DNA of 64,000 nt from positions 145,934 through 209,933 of the forward strand of contig DLGZ01000053.1 in the NCBI GenBank assembly GCA_002482965.1, given 5' to 3'. This DNA is from Verrucomicrobiaceae bacterium UBA7681 (lineage in GTDB: Bacteria > Verrucomicrobiota > Verrucomicrobiia > Verrucomicrobiales > Verrucomicrobiaceae). Positions 1 through 7,728 of the stretch are shown in pieces. Position numbers and translations under genes: made by a program. The first letter of the stretch is position 1. Every line of letters starts with the position of its first letter. Under the pieces are notes generated by a model that worked only from the letters and a program-made list of their open reading frames with translations, did not search any database and was not told the DNA's origin.

Positions 1-404
1 TCAACGGTGGCTGGTACTTCGACCTCACCGCCAAGTCCACCATCGCCGTGACCGATGCCATCAGCATCGTCCCACACGCTGGTCTGGGCTATGGCCTGAA
101 CTACAACGCTGGCTTCACCCAGGCTTCCCGCAACCTCTACGGCGGCGGCACCCTCTTCGGCCAGTCTGCAGCTCAGGGCGGCATCAGTGGTTGGACCGCA
201 CTCACCGTTGGCATTGATTTCCCAATCAAGCTCAACAGCCGTGCGACCCTTACCCCCTACGTTGCAGCCAACCTGCCAATGGGCCCGATGAAGAATCTGG
301 CTCGCTCGTCCACGAACGCTTACGCCTTCGGCGTCGGCGGCGGCCCAGCCACCCCGTTCCACAGCATTGTGTACTACGGCGTGACCCTCAGCGTCCGCTT
401 CTAA
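1..404 (+). CDS. Outer-membrane beta-barrel protein, C-terminal part
   Basis: The reading frame is already open at the left edge, so only the last ~133 residues are present and the start is not visible. The fragment alternates aromatic/hydrophobic and polar residues in short strands and ends in Phe (VRF), the usual C-terminal signature of a protein handed to the BAM machinery. It is clearly related to the next gene at 1287: both carry a G-x-YF-x-L segment, an AVTD stretch followed by SIVP, then a glycine-rich loop and three closing strands. The pair therefore looks like a tandem paralogy. A porin or passive-channel role is inferred from the fold pattern only; the substrate is unknown. The gene closes 39 bases before a strong terminator. 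Confidence 0.75.
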   Translation, partial: NGGWYFDLTAKSTIAVTDAISIVPHAGLGYGLNYNAGFTQASRNLYGGGTLFGQSAAQGGISGWTALTVGIDFPIKLNSRATLTPYVAANLPMGPMKNLARSSTNAYAFGVGGGPATPFHSIVYYGVTLSVRF

Positions 405-443
405 TACCCGTCGTTCTCTGAACGATTCAACCCTTCAAGGTTA

Positions 444-473
444 ACCTCCCGGCGCAAGCCGGGAGGTTTTTTT
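444..473 (+). terminator. Rho-independent terminator of the first barrel gene
   Basis: A perfect 10-bp stem (444-453 pairs with 458-467) is closed by a GCAA tetraloop and followed by a run of seven T (467-473). It lies 39 bases after the stop codon at 404, so it ends the barrel transcript. Confidence 0.93.
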
Positions 474-480
474 GTATTTA

Positions 481-1286
481 GTGAATGCTGCTAAGCAGCC
501 ATTCCACATCAACAATCATGAGGAATAGGCGCAGTTGAGTGAATAAAGATCCAATGGCTGACATCGGTCTTGAACAAAATGCCCACCCTCACATGAAGGC
601 TAGGAAGCAATTTCCAGTCTCAACCTCCCACCATCTGACACCACCTCAGGTCAAGATCAGATAGGATCAAACGACCAGCCCCAATTGAGAGCGCCCTAAC
701 TTAGCCCGATCCCATGATGGGTTGGCTCAGTCAGAGGATGCCAGGGACTCCAACGGTGCAGCCCCCAAAACCGCCCCACCTTCGCGGCAATACCATCTGC
801 GCCTTCAACGACCCCGGGCAGGTTGTGAGTCATTGGCTGCAAGCGCACAGAAAGCCCATTGGCCACCTGTTAGGATATTATTTCTCGATTTTCTATAAAT
901 TCCCGTTTTGGAAATGGAGATTCAAAGCTTGGATTTACTTAAGCCACACCGCATCACCACAGGTGCACCTTGCCAGGTTTTCATGTGCATCTGCTTCGAA
1001 TTGCACCCGAACACATCCCCTTTCAAGCTGACCTCGCAGCTCAAGAAGGACGGCATTAATACCCTTCACTGAGCATCCATTTACTCAAATAGGCTTTGAG
1101 CCGATGCCATTGCATGAGTTGTTATAAAAGCAATGCCTTATTGTACAAAAACCTAAATTTTATGGGCTGATAAAATTATGCGCGTGGCGAGAACATGGCA
1201 CGACACCTGCTCTATCATGTTGTCGCTGCACTGCCTCCCGGCTGCTCAGCGCCTCAACACCAACAATAACTAAACTCGACCAACAC
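481..1286. other. Long intergenic stretch, no gene recognised
   Basis: About 800 bases separate the two barrel genes. One frame is open at 714-1031, but its composition (Pro/His/Cys-rich, no recognisable domain, no ribosome binding site) looks like chance. The last ~200 bases are richer in A+T and should contain the promoter of the 1287 gene, but I found no convincing -35/-10 pair at proper spacing. No RNA gene or repeat was recognised. Confidence 0.5.
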
Positions 1287-2207
1287 ATGAAGCCCAAAAG
1301 CATGACATCATTCATTGCCAAGTCGGTTGCCGTTCTTGCTGCCTGTGCAGCGCTGAACGCCTCCGCTGGCACCGCACCCGTTAAAAACCCCGCCCCTCCC
1401 GTGGTGGAAGAATCAGGAGCTCTCTTCGACACGATCGGAGCCACCTTCGACGCCGGATACGACAGCCGCTACTACTTCCGCGGTCTTTGGTTCGCCGACA
1501 ACATCATGTGGACTGCACTCAACTTGAGCGTGCCGATCACTGATAAGCTGACCTTTGGCATCGGTGGTGCCTACATCAACACCGCTGGCACTCCCTTTCT
1601 GGGTTCCAAAAGTGGCTTCCAATATTCGGAAATCGATGCGATCACCAGTCTGTCCTACAACGCAGGTTGGGCGAAGTTCGGAATGCAGTACCAGTATTAC
1701 TTCTATCCAGATAACTACGGTGGCAGCTTCAATGGCGTCCCTATCGCAGGTGCCGACCCAGAATTCGCACTCAAAGGTGCTGGTGAACTGGGCTTCACGG
1801 TTGCTGTGCCTATCCAGGCCTTCAACATCTATGCAGGCTACTACTATGACCTCCGAATCAATGGTTCGTACTTCTCCCTCGGTGCGGACTATACCTTCGC
1901 GGTCACAGATTGGCTGAGCATCGTGCCTTCCATCAACACCGGCTTTGGCATCGACTACTACACCGGCAATGGTTCCGGCTCTGCCGCAGGCAGCACCTTC
2001 GTTGGCAACAACGGCCAGAGCATGACTCAAGGACCGAAGTCTGGTTTCACCCACGTTCTCTACACGCTCGCCGTCCCGGTCAAACTGACCAAGTCGGTGA
2101 CCTGGACGACCTACGCGGCGTTGAACCACGGCGAAAAGCTTCGCACTCAGATCAACACCACCCAGAACGAAATCTACTGGGGAACCAAGCTTAGCTTCGC
2201 GTTCTAA
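1287..2207 (+). CDS. Outer-membrane beta-barrel protein (TorF-like putative porin)
   Basis: This 306-residue protein begins with a Sec signal peptide (basic MKPK start, hydrophobic core to about residue 20, Ala-rich cleavage region near NASAG). After a proline-rich linker it consists of alternating strands. The motif GYDSRYYFRG near residue 58 resembles the first strand of TorF-family putative porins, where a D-Y-x-FRG segment is typical. It ends in SFAF, a BAM-type C-terminal Phe. It is a paralogue of the protein truncated at the left edge. The ATG at 1287 is the only start that keeps the signal peptide. The barrel fold is well supported; the transported solute is unknown. A strong terminator follows 48 bases later, so it is probably monocistronic. 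Confidence 0.82.
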   Translation: MKPKSMTSFIAKSVAVLAACAALNASAGTAPVKNPAPPVVEESGALFDTIGATFDAGYDSRYYFRGLWFADNIMWTALNLSVPITDKLTFGIGGAYINTAGTPFLGSKSGFQYSEIDAITSLSYNAGWAKFGMQYQYYFYPDNYGGSFNGVPIAGADPEFALKGAGELGFTVAVPIQAFNIYAGYYYDLRINGSYFSLGADYTFAVTDWLSIVPSINTGFGIDYYTGNGSGSAAGSTFVGNNGQSMTQGPKSGFTHVLYTLAVPVKLTKSVTWTTYAALNHGEKLRTQINTTQNEIYWGTKLSFAF

Positions 2208-2255
2208 TTCCTCGGGGCTCGAAGCCCTGAGCAAAACATCTGATAATTAGGTTTG

Positions 2256-2291
2256 GCTCCCGGTCAGTTCGTTCACTGACCGGGAGCTTTT
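2256..2291 (+). terminator. Rho-independent terminator of the second barrel gene
   Basis: A perfect 13-bp stem (2256-2268 with 2275-2287) with a six-base loop is followed by TTTT, TG, TTTT. It separates the barrel gene from the dehydratase downstream. Because the terminator reaches about 2297, it also argues against the TTG at 2295 as the dehydratase start. Confidence 0.93.
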
Positions 2292-2336
2292 GTTTTGGCG
2301 CGGAACGTCTTTCTGCCTAGCATCCGCGCACACCAC

Positions 2337-4013
2337 ATGACTGAACATAAGCTCAACTGGAACTCGAACAACCTCACCCATGGCTGGCAGCGCGGCGTCA
2401 ACGCCTTCTTCTGGGGCCTGGGTTTTAAGCCCGAAGATTTTGACAAGGCGCAGATCGGCATCGGAACGCCGCTGCTCGACGGCAACATCTGCAACGTCCA
2501 CGCGCACGAGCTCGCCCAGCTCATTGCCCAAGGCTGCAAAGAGGCGGGGCTCATCGGCTTCCCCTTCGGCGTCTCGCCGGTAAGCGACAACATCACGCAG
2601 GGAAATGTCGGCGGTGCGGCCTCCCTTTGCTCACGCAATCTCATGGCCAATGGCGCAGAGATGATCTGCACCTCGCACTGCTATGATGCGCTGATCGGCC
2701 TGCATCATTGCGACAAAAACGGCCCGGCTTTCGCCATGGCCTTGGCGCGTACCAATTACCCCGGTCTCATTGTCAACGGCGGCAGCATCATGCCTGGCTG
2801 CCACAAAGGGCACTCCACCTCCATCCTCGACGTCTATGATGCCGCCGCGAAGGAAAAGCAGGGGACGATGAGCTACGAGGAATCCGAACAGATCATCCGT
2901 ACCGCCTGCCCTGGCGCAGGAGGCTGCGGAATCGCGGCCTCTTTCAATACCTGGGGCATCGCGCTTGAAGCCATGGGCCTCAGCCTGCCGGACACCTCCT
3001 CCATGCCGGCGATCGAAGCAGGCAAACGTGAGGAATGCCTGCGTGTCGGCAAAGCCGTGCGCCGCCTGCTGGAGATGAACCTGCGCCCTAGGGACATCAT
3101 CACCAAGGCCTCCATCACCAATGCCATGACCGCGATCTGCGCCATCGGCGGCTCCACCAATGGCGTGCTGCACATCCTCGCCGTTGCCCGTGAGGCCGGA
3201 GTAGATTTCACGCTGCGTGACGTTCAAGCCATTGGCCGTCGAACGCCCGTCCTGTGCAATTTCGCGCCGCGCGGACGTGGCACGATGGTCGATCTTCATC
3301 GCCTCGGCGGAACCACCATGCTGCTGAAGCACCTCATGAAAACTGGGCTGCTGGATGGCTCGTGCATCACCGTCACCGGTCAAACGCTGGCGGAAAATCT
3401 CGCCAATGCCGCCGAAGTTCCCTTCCCGAATGAGCTCATCGCGCCCATTGAGGCACCGTTCAAAGACTTCGCCGACATCCAGATCTGCTTTGGCAACCTC
3501 GCCCCCGACGGTATCGTCTTCAAAGTTTCCTCGCTGGACGAGCCCCGCTTCCGTGGCAAAGCCATCTGCTTCCACGACTCCAAAGGCGTCTCCGATGCCG
3601 CCGCAGCCGGTCTCATCCAGCCCGGTCACATCGTGGTCATTCGTGGCTGCGGTCCGGTTGCGCTCGGCATGCCTGAAATGCACGTGGCCAGCGCCGCCTT
3701 AGCAGTACCAGAGCTTTATGGCAAAGTCGCCCTGCTTTCAGACACCCGTGTCTCCGGCGTCTCCGGGGGTGCCGTGGGCGTACATTGCAGCCCGGAAGCA
3801 GCCGTGGGCGGTCCGATTGCGGTGGTGGAAGATGGTGATGAAATCGAATTCGATCTGCTCGCCGGCACCATTCACGTCAATGCCGACCTCGATGCTCGTC
3901 CGCGCAAGACTTTCCCCGTCAGCCATCCCTTCGGCTACCTCGCCGACTTCGCCGCCACGGTGACGCAGGCCCACCAAGGCTGTGTGCCACGCTGGGTGGC
4001 TGATCGCAAATAA
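2337..4013 (+). CDS. IlvD/Edd-family dehydratase (sugar-acid or dihydroxy-acid dehydratase paralogue)
   Basis: The 558-residue protein belongs to the dihydroxy-acid/sugar-acid dehydratase family, which removes water from 2,3-dihydroxy acids with an Fe-S cluster. All three cluster cysteines are present: C52 (ICN), C125 (HCDKN, which also holds the family lysine) and C197 (GGCG). The spacing of 73 and 72 residues is close to that of true IlvD. Surrounding motifs diverge from the canonical ilvD at 52540: HHCDKNGPA replaces GGCDKNMPG, and GGCGIAAS replaces the GSCGGMYT type. Aldonate dehydration is therefore more likely than valine/isoleucine synthesis, but the substrate cannot be read from sequence. 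ATG 2337 is preferred over TTG 2295, which abuts the preceding terminator. It converges on pdxA with six bases between the stops. Confidence 0.85.
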   Translation: MTEHKLNWNSNNLTHGWQRGVNAFFWGLGFKPEDFDKAQIGIGTPLLDGNICNVHAHELAQLIAQGCKEAGLIGFPFGVSPVSDNITQGNVGGAASLCSRNLMANGAEMICTSHCYDALIGLHHCDKNGPAFAMALARTNYPGLIVNGGSIMPGCHKGHSTSILDVYDAAAKEKQGTMSYEESEQIIRTACPGAGGCGIAASFNTWGIALEAMGLSLPDTSSMPAIEAGKREECLRVGKAVRRLLEMNLRPRDIITKASITNAMTAICAIGGSTNGVLHILAVAREAGVDFTLRDVQAIGRRTPVLCNFAPRGRGTMVDLHRLGGTTMLLKHLMKTGLLDGSCITVTGQTLAENLANAAEVPFPNELIAPIEAPFKDFADIQICFGNLAPDGIVFKVSSLDEPRFRGKAICFHDSKGVSDAAAAGLIQPGHIVVIRGCGPVALGMPEMHVASAALAVPELYGKVALLSDTRVSGVSGGAVGVHCSPEAAVGGPIAVVEDGDEIEFDLLAGTIHVNADLDARPRKTFPVSHPFGYLADFAATVTQAHQGCVPRWVADRK

Positions 4014-4019
4014 ATCACC

Positions 4020-5015
4020 TCAGCCCGCCATTTTGGCCGCCAGCAGCACAGCTTCCACAAGGCTGCGCCCGTTGGCTTTGCCCTGCCATGCGATGTCGCA
4101 CGCAGTGCCATGATCCACACTCGTACGGGGCACCGGCAGCCCCAGCGTGGTGTTCACGGCGGTATCAAACGCCAGCGCCTTCAGCGGGATGAGCGCCTGA
4201 TCATGATACATGCAAATGTAGGCATCCACCGCCCTGCGCTTCGTCGCTATGAAGGCGGTGTCAGGCGGCAGCGGGCCTTCGACAATATGGCCCTTCGCCC
4301 GCGCCGCCTCGATGGCAGGCACTATGATGGCCTCCTCCTCGCCACGCCCAAACAAGCCATGCTCACCCGCGTGAGGATTGAGCCCGCAGACGGCGATGCG
4401 CGGTTTCTTGCCGCGCACACGCTGCACGGCCTCCGCAGTCAGTTCGATGACATCCAGAATGCGCTGCGACGTCAGCGCAGGCACCACATCCTGGTAACCA
4501 ATGTGCACGGTCACCAGACTGCAGATCATTTCCTCGGAGAAAAAAGTCATGCAGGAGCGCTCAGCCTGCATTTTTTCGGCGAACATCTCGGTGTGGCCAG
4601 GATACTTGATGCCTGCGGCATGCAGCGCCTCCTTGTTCAGCGGTGCCGTCGCCACAGCGGCGACTTGCTTCGCCAACGCGGCCTCGATGCTCTTTTCAAC
4701 GTAGCGATAACCCGCCGCTCCGGTCTTGGCGCTGACAGTTCCCGGCGTGAAATCTTCCGCATCGAAGCCGAAGAGATCCAGCACCACCGGCTCGTCGATG
4801 CTTCCGCATTTTTCCGCCCATTCAATCTCGCTGATGATGCGTTTGGGAGCTGGCAGACCCGCCTGCCGCGCACAGCGTGAAAGCAGCCGTGCATCGCCAA
4901 ACACCACGGGCGTGGCAAGCTCGCACACCTCCTTGTTGGCAAGCAGTTGCAGGCAGATTTCAGGACCAACCCCTGCGGGGTCGCCCATGGTGATGGCAAT
5001 AAGTGGTTTCGGCAT
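4020..5015 (-). CDS. pdxA: 4-hydroxythreonine-4-phosphate dehydrogenase family (PdxA)
   Basis: The 331-residue protein has the full PdxA layout: the opening GDPAGVGPEI loop, GHTEMF (H141), VHIGYQDV (H171) and MYHDQA (H271), the three histidines predicted to bind the catalytic metal. PdxA oxidises 4-phosphohydroxy-L-threonine in the DXP-dependent pyridoxal-phosphate pathway. The PdxA2 branch of the family oxidises four-carbon sugar-acid phosphates instead. The length fits both. It is the last gene of a minus-strand operon whose other members are not vitamin B6 genes, and a sugar-acid-type dehydratase converges on it, so the PdxA2 role remains possible. The start lies 16 bases after the esterase stop. 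Confidence 0.88.
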   Translation of the reverse strand: MPKPLIAITMGDPAGVGPEICLQLLANKEVCELATPVVFGDARLLSRCARQAGLPAPKRIISEIEWAEKCGSIDEPVVLDLFGFDAEDFTPGTVSAKTGAAGYRYVEKSIEAALAKQVAAVATAPLNKEALHAAGIKYPGHTEMFAEKMQAERSCMTFFSEEMICSLVTVHIGYQDVVPALTSQRILDVIELTAEAVQRVRGKKPRIAVCGLNPHAGEHGLFGRGEEEAIIVPAIEAARAKGHIVEGPLPPDTAFIATKRRAVDAYICMYHDQALIPLKALAFDTAVNTTLGLPVPRTSVDHGTACDIAWQGKANGRSLVEAVLLAAKMAG

Positions 5016-5031
5016 GAACCGTCACTCTGAC

Positions 5032-5874
5032 TCAACGCAGCACCTTGTCGAGAAACTTGGCAACGAGGGCGGTGCGTTCGTCGTCATAAAACTCCGCGCC
5101 GCCATGCAGGCTGCCGGGCAGCATGATCAAGGTCACCGGCAAACCTAGGGACTGATAGGCTTTGGCCAGTTCTTGGGACTGCTGCGGCGGCATCTGCGGA
5201 TCCGCATCGCCATGGATGAGCAGCAGCGGCGGGTCGTTTTTGTCGAGATGTGCCACCGGACTCGCCAGCTTTGCGAGTTCGAGCTTTTTGTCCGGCGTAT
5301 CCCCCAGCAGCAATTTCAGCGCAGGAATACGGAAATCGAGGCCCTGCGGAGTACTCTGGGAAAGAATCGTCGCCAGATTTGAAGCGCCGTAATAGCTCAC
5401 GATGACCTGCACATCGCTGCTCTGATCCAGATGTTCGCCGACTTTGCCTTCGAGCTCTGGGTTCCCATTGCTCACTCCCACCAGCGCTGCGAGATGACCT
5501 CCGGCTGAGGAGCCAATGATGGCAATCTTGCTGGCGTTGATGTGAAACAACTCCGCCTTGGCCCGCAGAAACCGAATCGCCGCCTTGATGTCATGCACCT
5601 GTGCGGGAAACACCGCCTGAGTGGACAGCCGGTATTCCACGCTCGCGATGGCAAAACCTTTGTCATACAGGTCGGCGATCGGCACATCTTTCTTCGATCC
5701 CGCCCGCCACCCACCGCCATGCACATACACGATCAAAGGCGGATTCTCCCCCTGCGGACGATGCAGATCCAGCTTGAGCAAAGCTTCACCCACTTTGGCA
5801 TATTCAATGTCCGCCTGGGTGTCCGCCAGTGCCGCAGAAGTGAGTAGAATCAGAGAACAAAGGAACTTCATCAT
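5032..5874 (-). CDS. Secreted alpha/beta-hydrolase (esterase/lipase, HGGG class)
   Basis: This 280-residue exported esterase has a Sec signal peptide (first ~17 residues, cleavage near LADT). The oxyanion-hole motif HGGGW is at 52-56, the nucleophile elbow GSSAGG places S123, the acid is in HGDADP (probable D225), and the catalytic His is in LHGG near the C terminus. This is the carboxylesterase/BD-FAE-like group that hydrolyses short acyl or feruloyl esters, often on plant polysaccharides. The substrate is not readable. Its ATG overlaps the stop of the upstream gene (stop 5871-5873, start 5872-5874), suggesting translational coupling within the minus-strand operon. Two consecutive Met codons open the frame. 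Confidence 0.88.
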   Translation of the reverse strand: MMKFLCSLILLTSAALADTQADIEYAKVGEALLKLDLHRPQGENPPLIVYVHGGGWRAGSKKDVPIADLYDKGFAIASVEYRLSTQAVFPAQVHDIKAAIRFLRAKAELFHINASKIAIIGSSAGGHLAALVGVSNGNPELEGKVGEHLDQSSDVQVIVSYYGASNLATILSQSTPQGLDFRIPALKLLLGDTPDKKLELAKLASPVAHLDKNDPPLLLIHGDADPQMPPQQSQELAKAYQSLGLPVTLIMLPGSLHGGAEFYDDERTALVAKFLDKVLR

Positions 5875-6314
5875 GGTTCGATCATCATCTGCTCAGCAGG
5901 GACTTCCAGTTTGATTTTCGTGCCATAGCTCAGCCCCTCCGTCCACGGCAGCAGCAGTTCCAGCACGTCCGGCTTTTGAAAATGCACGGGCTTCGTGTCG
6001 GGATGCGGGTGGTAAATCCAACCATAAACCGGCGCAGCGTCATCGCGATGCACAGCGACATCAAAGAACGAAAAATCCTCCGCCGGATCTTCAGGATGCC
6101 ACTTCAGCGCACGAAACGTATGCCGGGGCTGCACGACTCGATAACTCAGTGGCGCGATGCTCACGTTCAGCGTGCCTGGATAAAACGCGCTCAGATCGAG
6201 TCCAAGCGCCGCAAAGAACGGTAGCTGCATGCGCAGTGTACCACCGGGAAACCGCAGGTTGCCATTCAAACCTGAAGCCACTCGATGGCCTTGAACGATC
6301 GTGGCTGGGATCAT
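5871..6314 (-). CDS. Small RibK-like (DUF120-type) protein of unknown function
   Basis: This 147-residue protein is not a standard bacterial family member that I recognise. Its layout recalls archaeal CTP-dependent riboflavin kinase (RibK, DUF120): an N-terminal G-x-x-V-x-SG segment (GHRVASGLNG), the motif PGTLNV near the middle, and a C-terminal DVLELLLP block followed by a basic/acidic turn and a closing strand. The archaeal protein has SGxGEG, EGTLN and IIEIIAP blocks in the same order and at similar spacing. Fold homology is an inference from this motif order; nucleotide or flavin binding is untested. There is no signal peptide, so it is cytoplasmic, although the operon partners are exported. 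It lies one base after the DUF1501 gene and overlaps the esterase start. Confidence 0.6.
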   Translation of the reverse strand: MIPATIVQGHRVASGLNGNLRFPGGTLRMQLPFFAALGLDLSAFYPGTLNVSIAPLSYRVVQPRHTFRALKWHPEDPAEDFSFFDVAVHRDDAAPVYGWIYHPHPDTKPVHFQKPDVLELLLPWTEGLSYGTKIKLEVPAEQMMIEP

Positions 6315-6315
6315 G

Positions 6316-7728
6316 CTAAGCCAGAATCTGTTTGATCACATGACACGGGTCCACGCCTGTGAGTTTAAAATCGAGACCCGCTTTGCTGAAGGTGAGACGC
6401 TCGTGATCAATGCCCAGGCAGTGAAGTATCGTCGCCTGCAGATCGGCGACGTGAACTTCGTCCTCGACGATGTTGAAGCCCATCTCATCCGTCGCACCGA
6501 GGGTGACACCGCCTTTGATGCCACCACCGGCCATCCACATGCTGAAGGCCTGCGGATGGTGGTCGCGGCCCAGGCTGCGCCCCAGTGAGACACTCGCTTC
6601 CACCATCGGCGTGCGGCCAAATTCACCACCCCAGACAACCAGTGTGCTGTCGAGCAGGCCGCGTTGTTTGAGGTCTTTGATCAGTGCGGCGCTGGCCTGA
6701 TCTGTGATACCGCAGTTCTTTTTCACATTGCCCGCCACGTCGCTGTGGGCGTCCCAGCCTTCGTTGTAGATATTGATGAAGCGCACGCCGCGTTCGACCA
6801 TGCGCCGCGCCAGCAGGCAGGCGCGGGCGAATGATGGCACCTTCGGATCGCAGCCGTACATTTTCAGGGTGGCCTCGTCTTCCTTGGTGAGATCCATCAA
6901 CTCCGGCGCGGAGCTTTGCAGGCGGTAGGCCATTTCATAATTCGCGATACGCGTGCCCGTTTCGCTGTCGCCATCGAGCTTGAGGCGGCGATGGTTCATC
7001 GCGTTGATGAGTTCAATCGTGTCACGCTGCGTTCCGGCCTCGATGCCCTGCGGCGTGCTCACATTCAAAATGGGATCGCCCGTGTTGCGGAAGCGCGTGC
7101 CGGAATACAGGCTGGGCAGAAAGCCGCTGCTCCAGCAGGCCGCACCACCGCTGATGCCACTGCCGGTGCTCATCACCACAAACGAGGGCAGATCCCGCGT
7201 CTCGGCACCGAGACCATAAGTGATCCATGAGCCCATGCTGGGCCGCCCGGGCTGGGAGAAGCCCGTGTTCATGTAAATCTGCGCCGGCGCGTGGTTGAAC
7301 TGCGTGGTACGGCAGGATTTCACGATGGCGATGTCATCCACCACCGAGGCCAGATGCGGCAGCATCTCAGAAAGCTCGGCACCACTCTGCCCGTGCTTCG
7401 CAAACTGATAGCGCGGCCCCAACACCGCCGCGTCGGGCCGGATGAACGCGTAGCGCTGCCCGCCAATAATCGAAGGCGGTAGTGGCTTGCCTTCATACTT
7501 CGTCAGCATGGGTTTGTTGTCGAACAACTCAAGCTGCGACGGCGCACCCGCCATGAACATGTGGATGACCGCTTTGGCCTTCGGCGGGAAATGCGTCGGT
7601 GCGGCGGCATTTGGCCTCTGCCCCGCGCCATAGGCCGACTCCGCCAGCAGTGAAGCCAGAGCGATCTTGCCGGTGCCGACGGCGCAGTCCTGGAAGAAGT
7701 GACGACGGGTGATGTTGGAAGTGTTCAT
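6316..7728 (-). CDS. DUF1501 family protein, Tat-exported (sulfatase-like fold)
   Basis: The 470-residue protein starts with a twin-arginine signal (TRRHFFQDC, then an Ala/Leu-rich core), so it is exported folded. The body matches the DUF1501 family of Planctomycetes and Verrucomicrobia, which shares an alkaline-phosphatase/sulfatase-like fold: FMAGAPSQLELFDNKP near the N terminus, an FVVMSTG segment, and VVWGGEFGRTPM with a downstream D-H-H-P. No experimentally proven reaction is known to me. DUF1501 genes are almost always paired with a DUF1549/DUF1553 cytochrome gene, as here: its ATG (7726-7728) overlaps the stop of that gene (7725-7727). The pair probably acts in the periplasm on polymeric or sulfated substrates. 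Confidence 0.9.
   Translation of the reverse strand: MNTSNITRRHFFQDCAVGTGKIALASLLAESAYGAGQRPNAAAPTHFPPKAKAVIHMFMAGAPSQLELFDNKPMLTKYEGKPLPPSIIGGQRYAFIRPDAAVLGPRYQFAKHGQSGAELSEMLPHLASVVDDIAIVKSCRTTQFNHAPAQIYMNTGFSQPGRPSMGSWITYGLGAETRDLPSFVVMSTGSGISGGAACWSSGFLPSLYSGTRFRNTGDPILNVSTPQGIEAGTQRDTIELINAMNHRRLKLDGDSETGTRIANYEMAYRLQSSAPELMDLTKEDEATLKMYGCDPKVPSFARACLLARRMVERGVRFINIYNEGWDAHSDVAGNVKKNCGITDQASAALIKDLKQRGLLDSTLVVWGGEFGRTPMVEASVSLGRSLGRDHHPQAFSMWMAGGGIKGGVTLGATDEMGFNIVEDEVHVADLQATILHCLGIDHERLTFSKAGLDFKLTGVDPCHVIKQILA

Noticed and set aside
714..1031. 105-residue open frame between the barrel genes
   Set aside because: Odd amino-acid composition, no domain, no ribosome site, overlaps the probable promoter region; treated as chance.
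1141..1176. TTGTAC and TAAAAT as a promoter for the 1287 gene
   Set aside because: Spacing of 24 bp is too long for a sigma70 promoter and no alternative pair fits.
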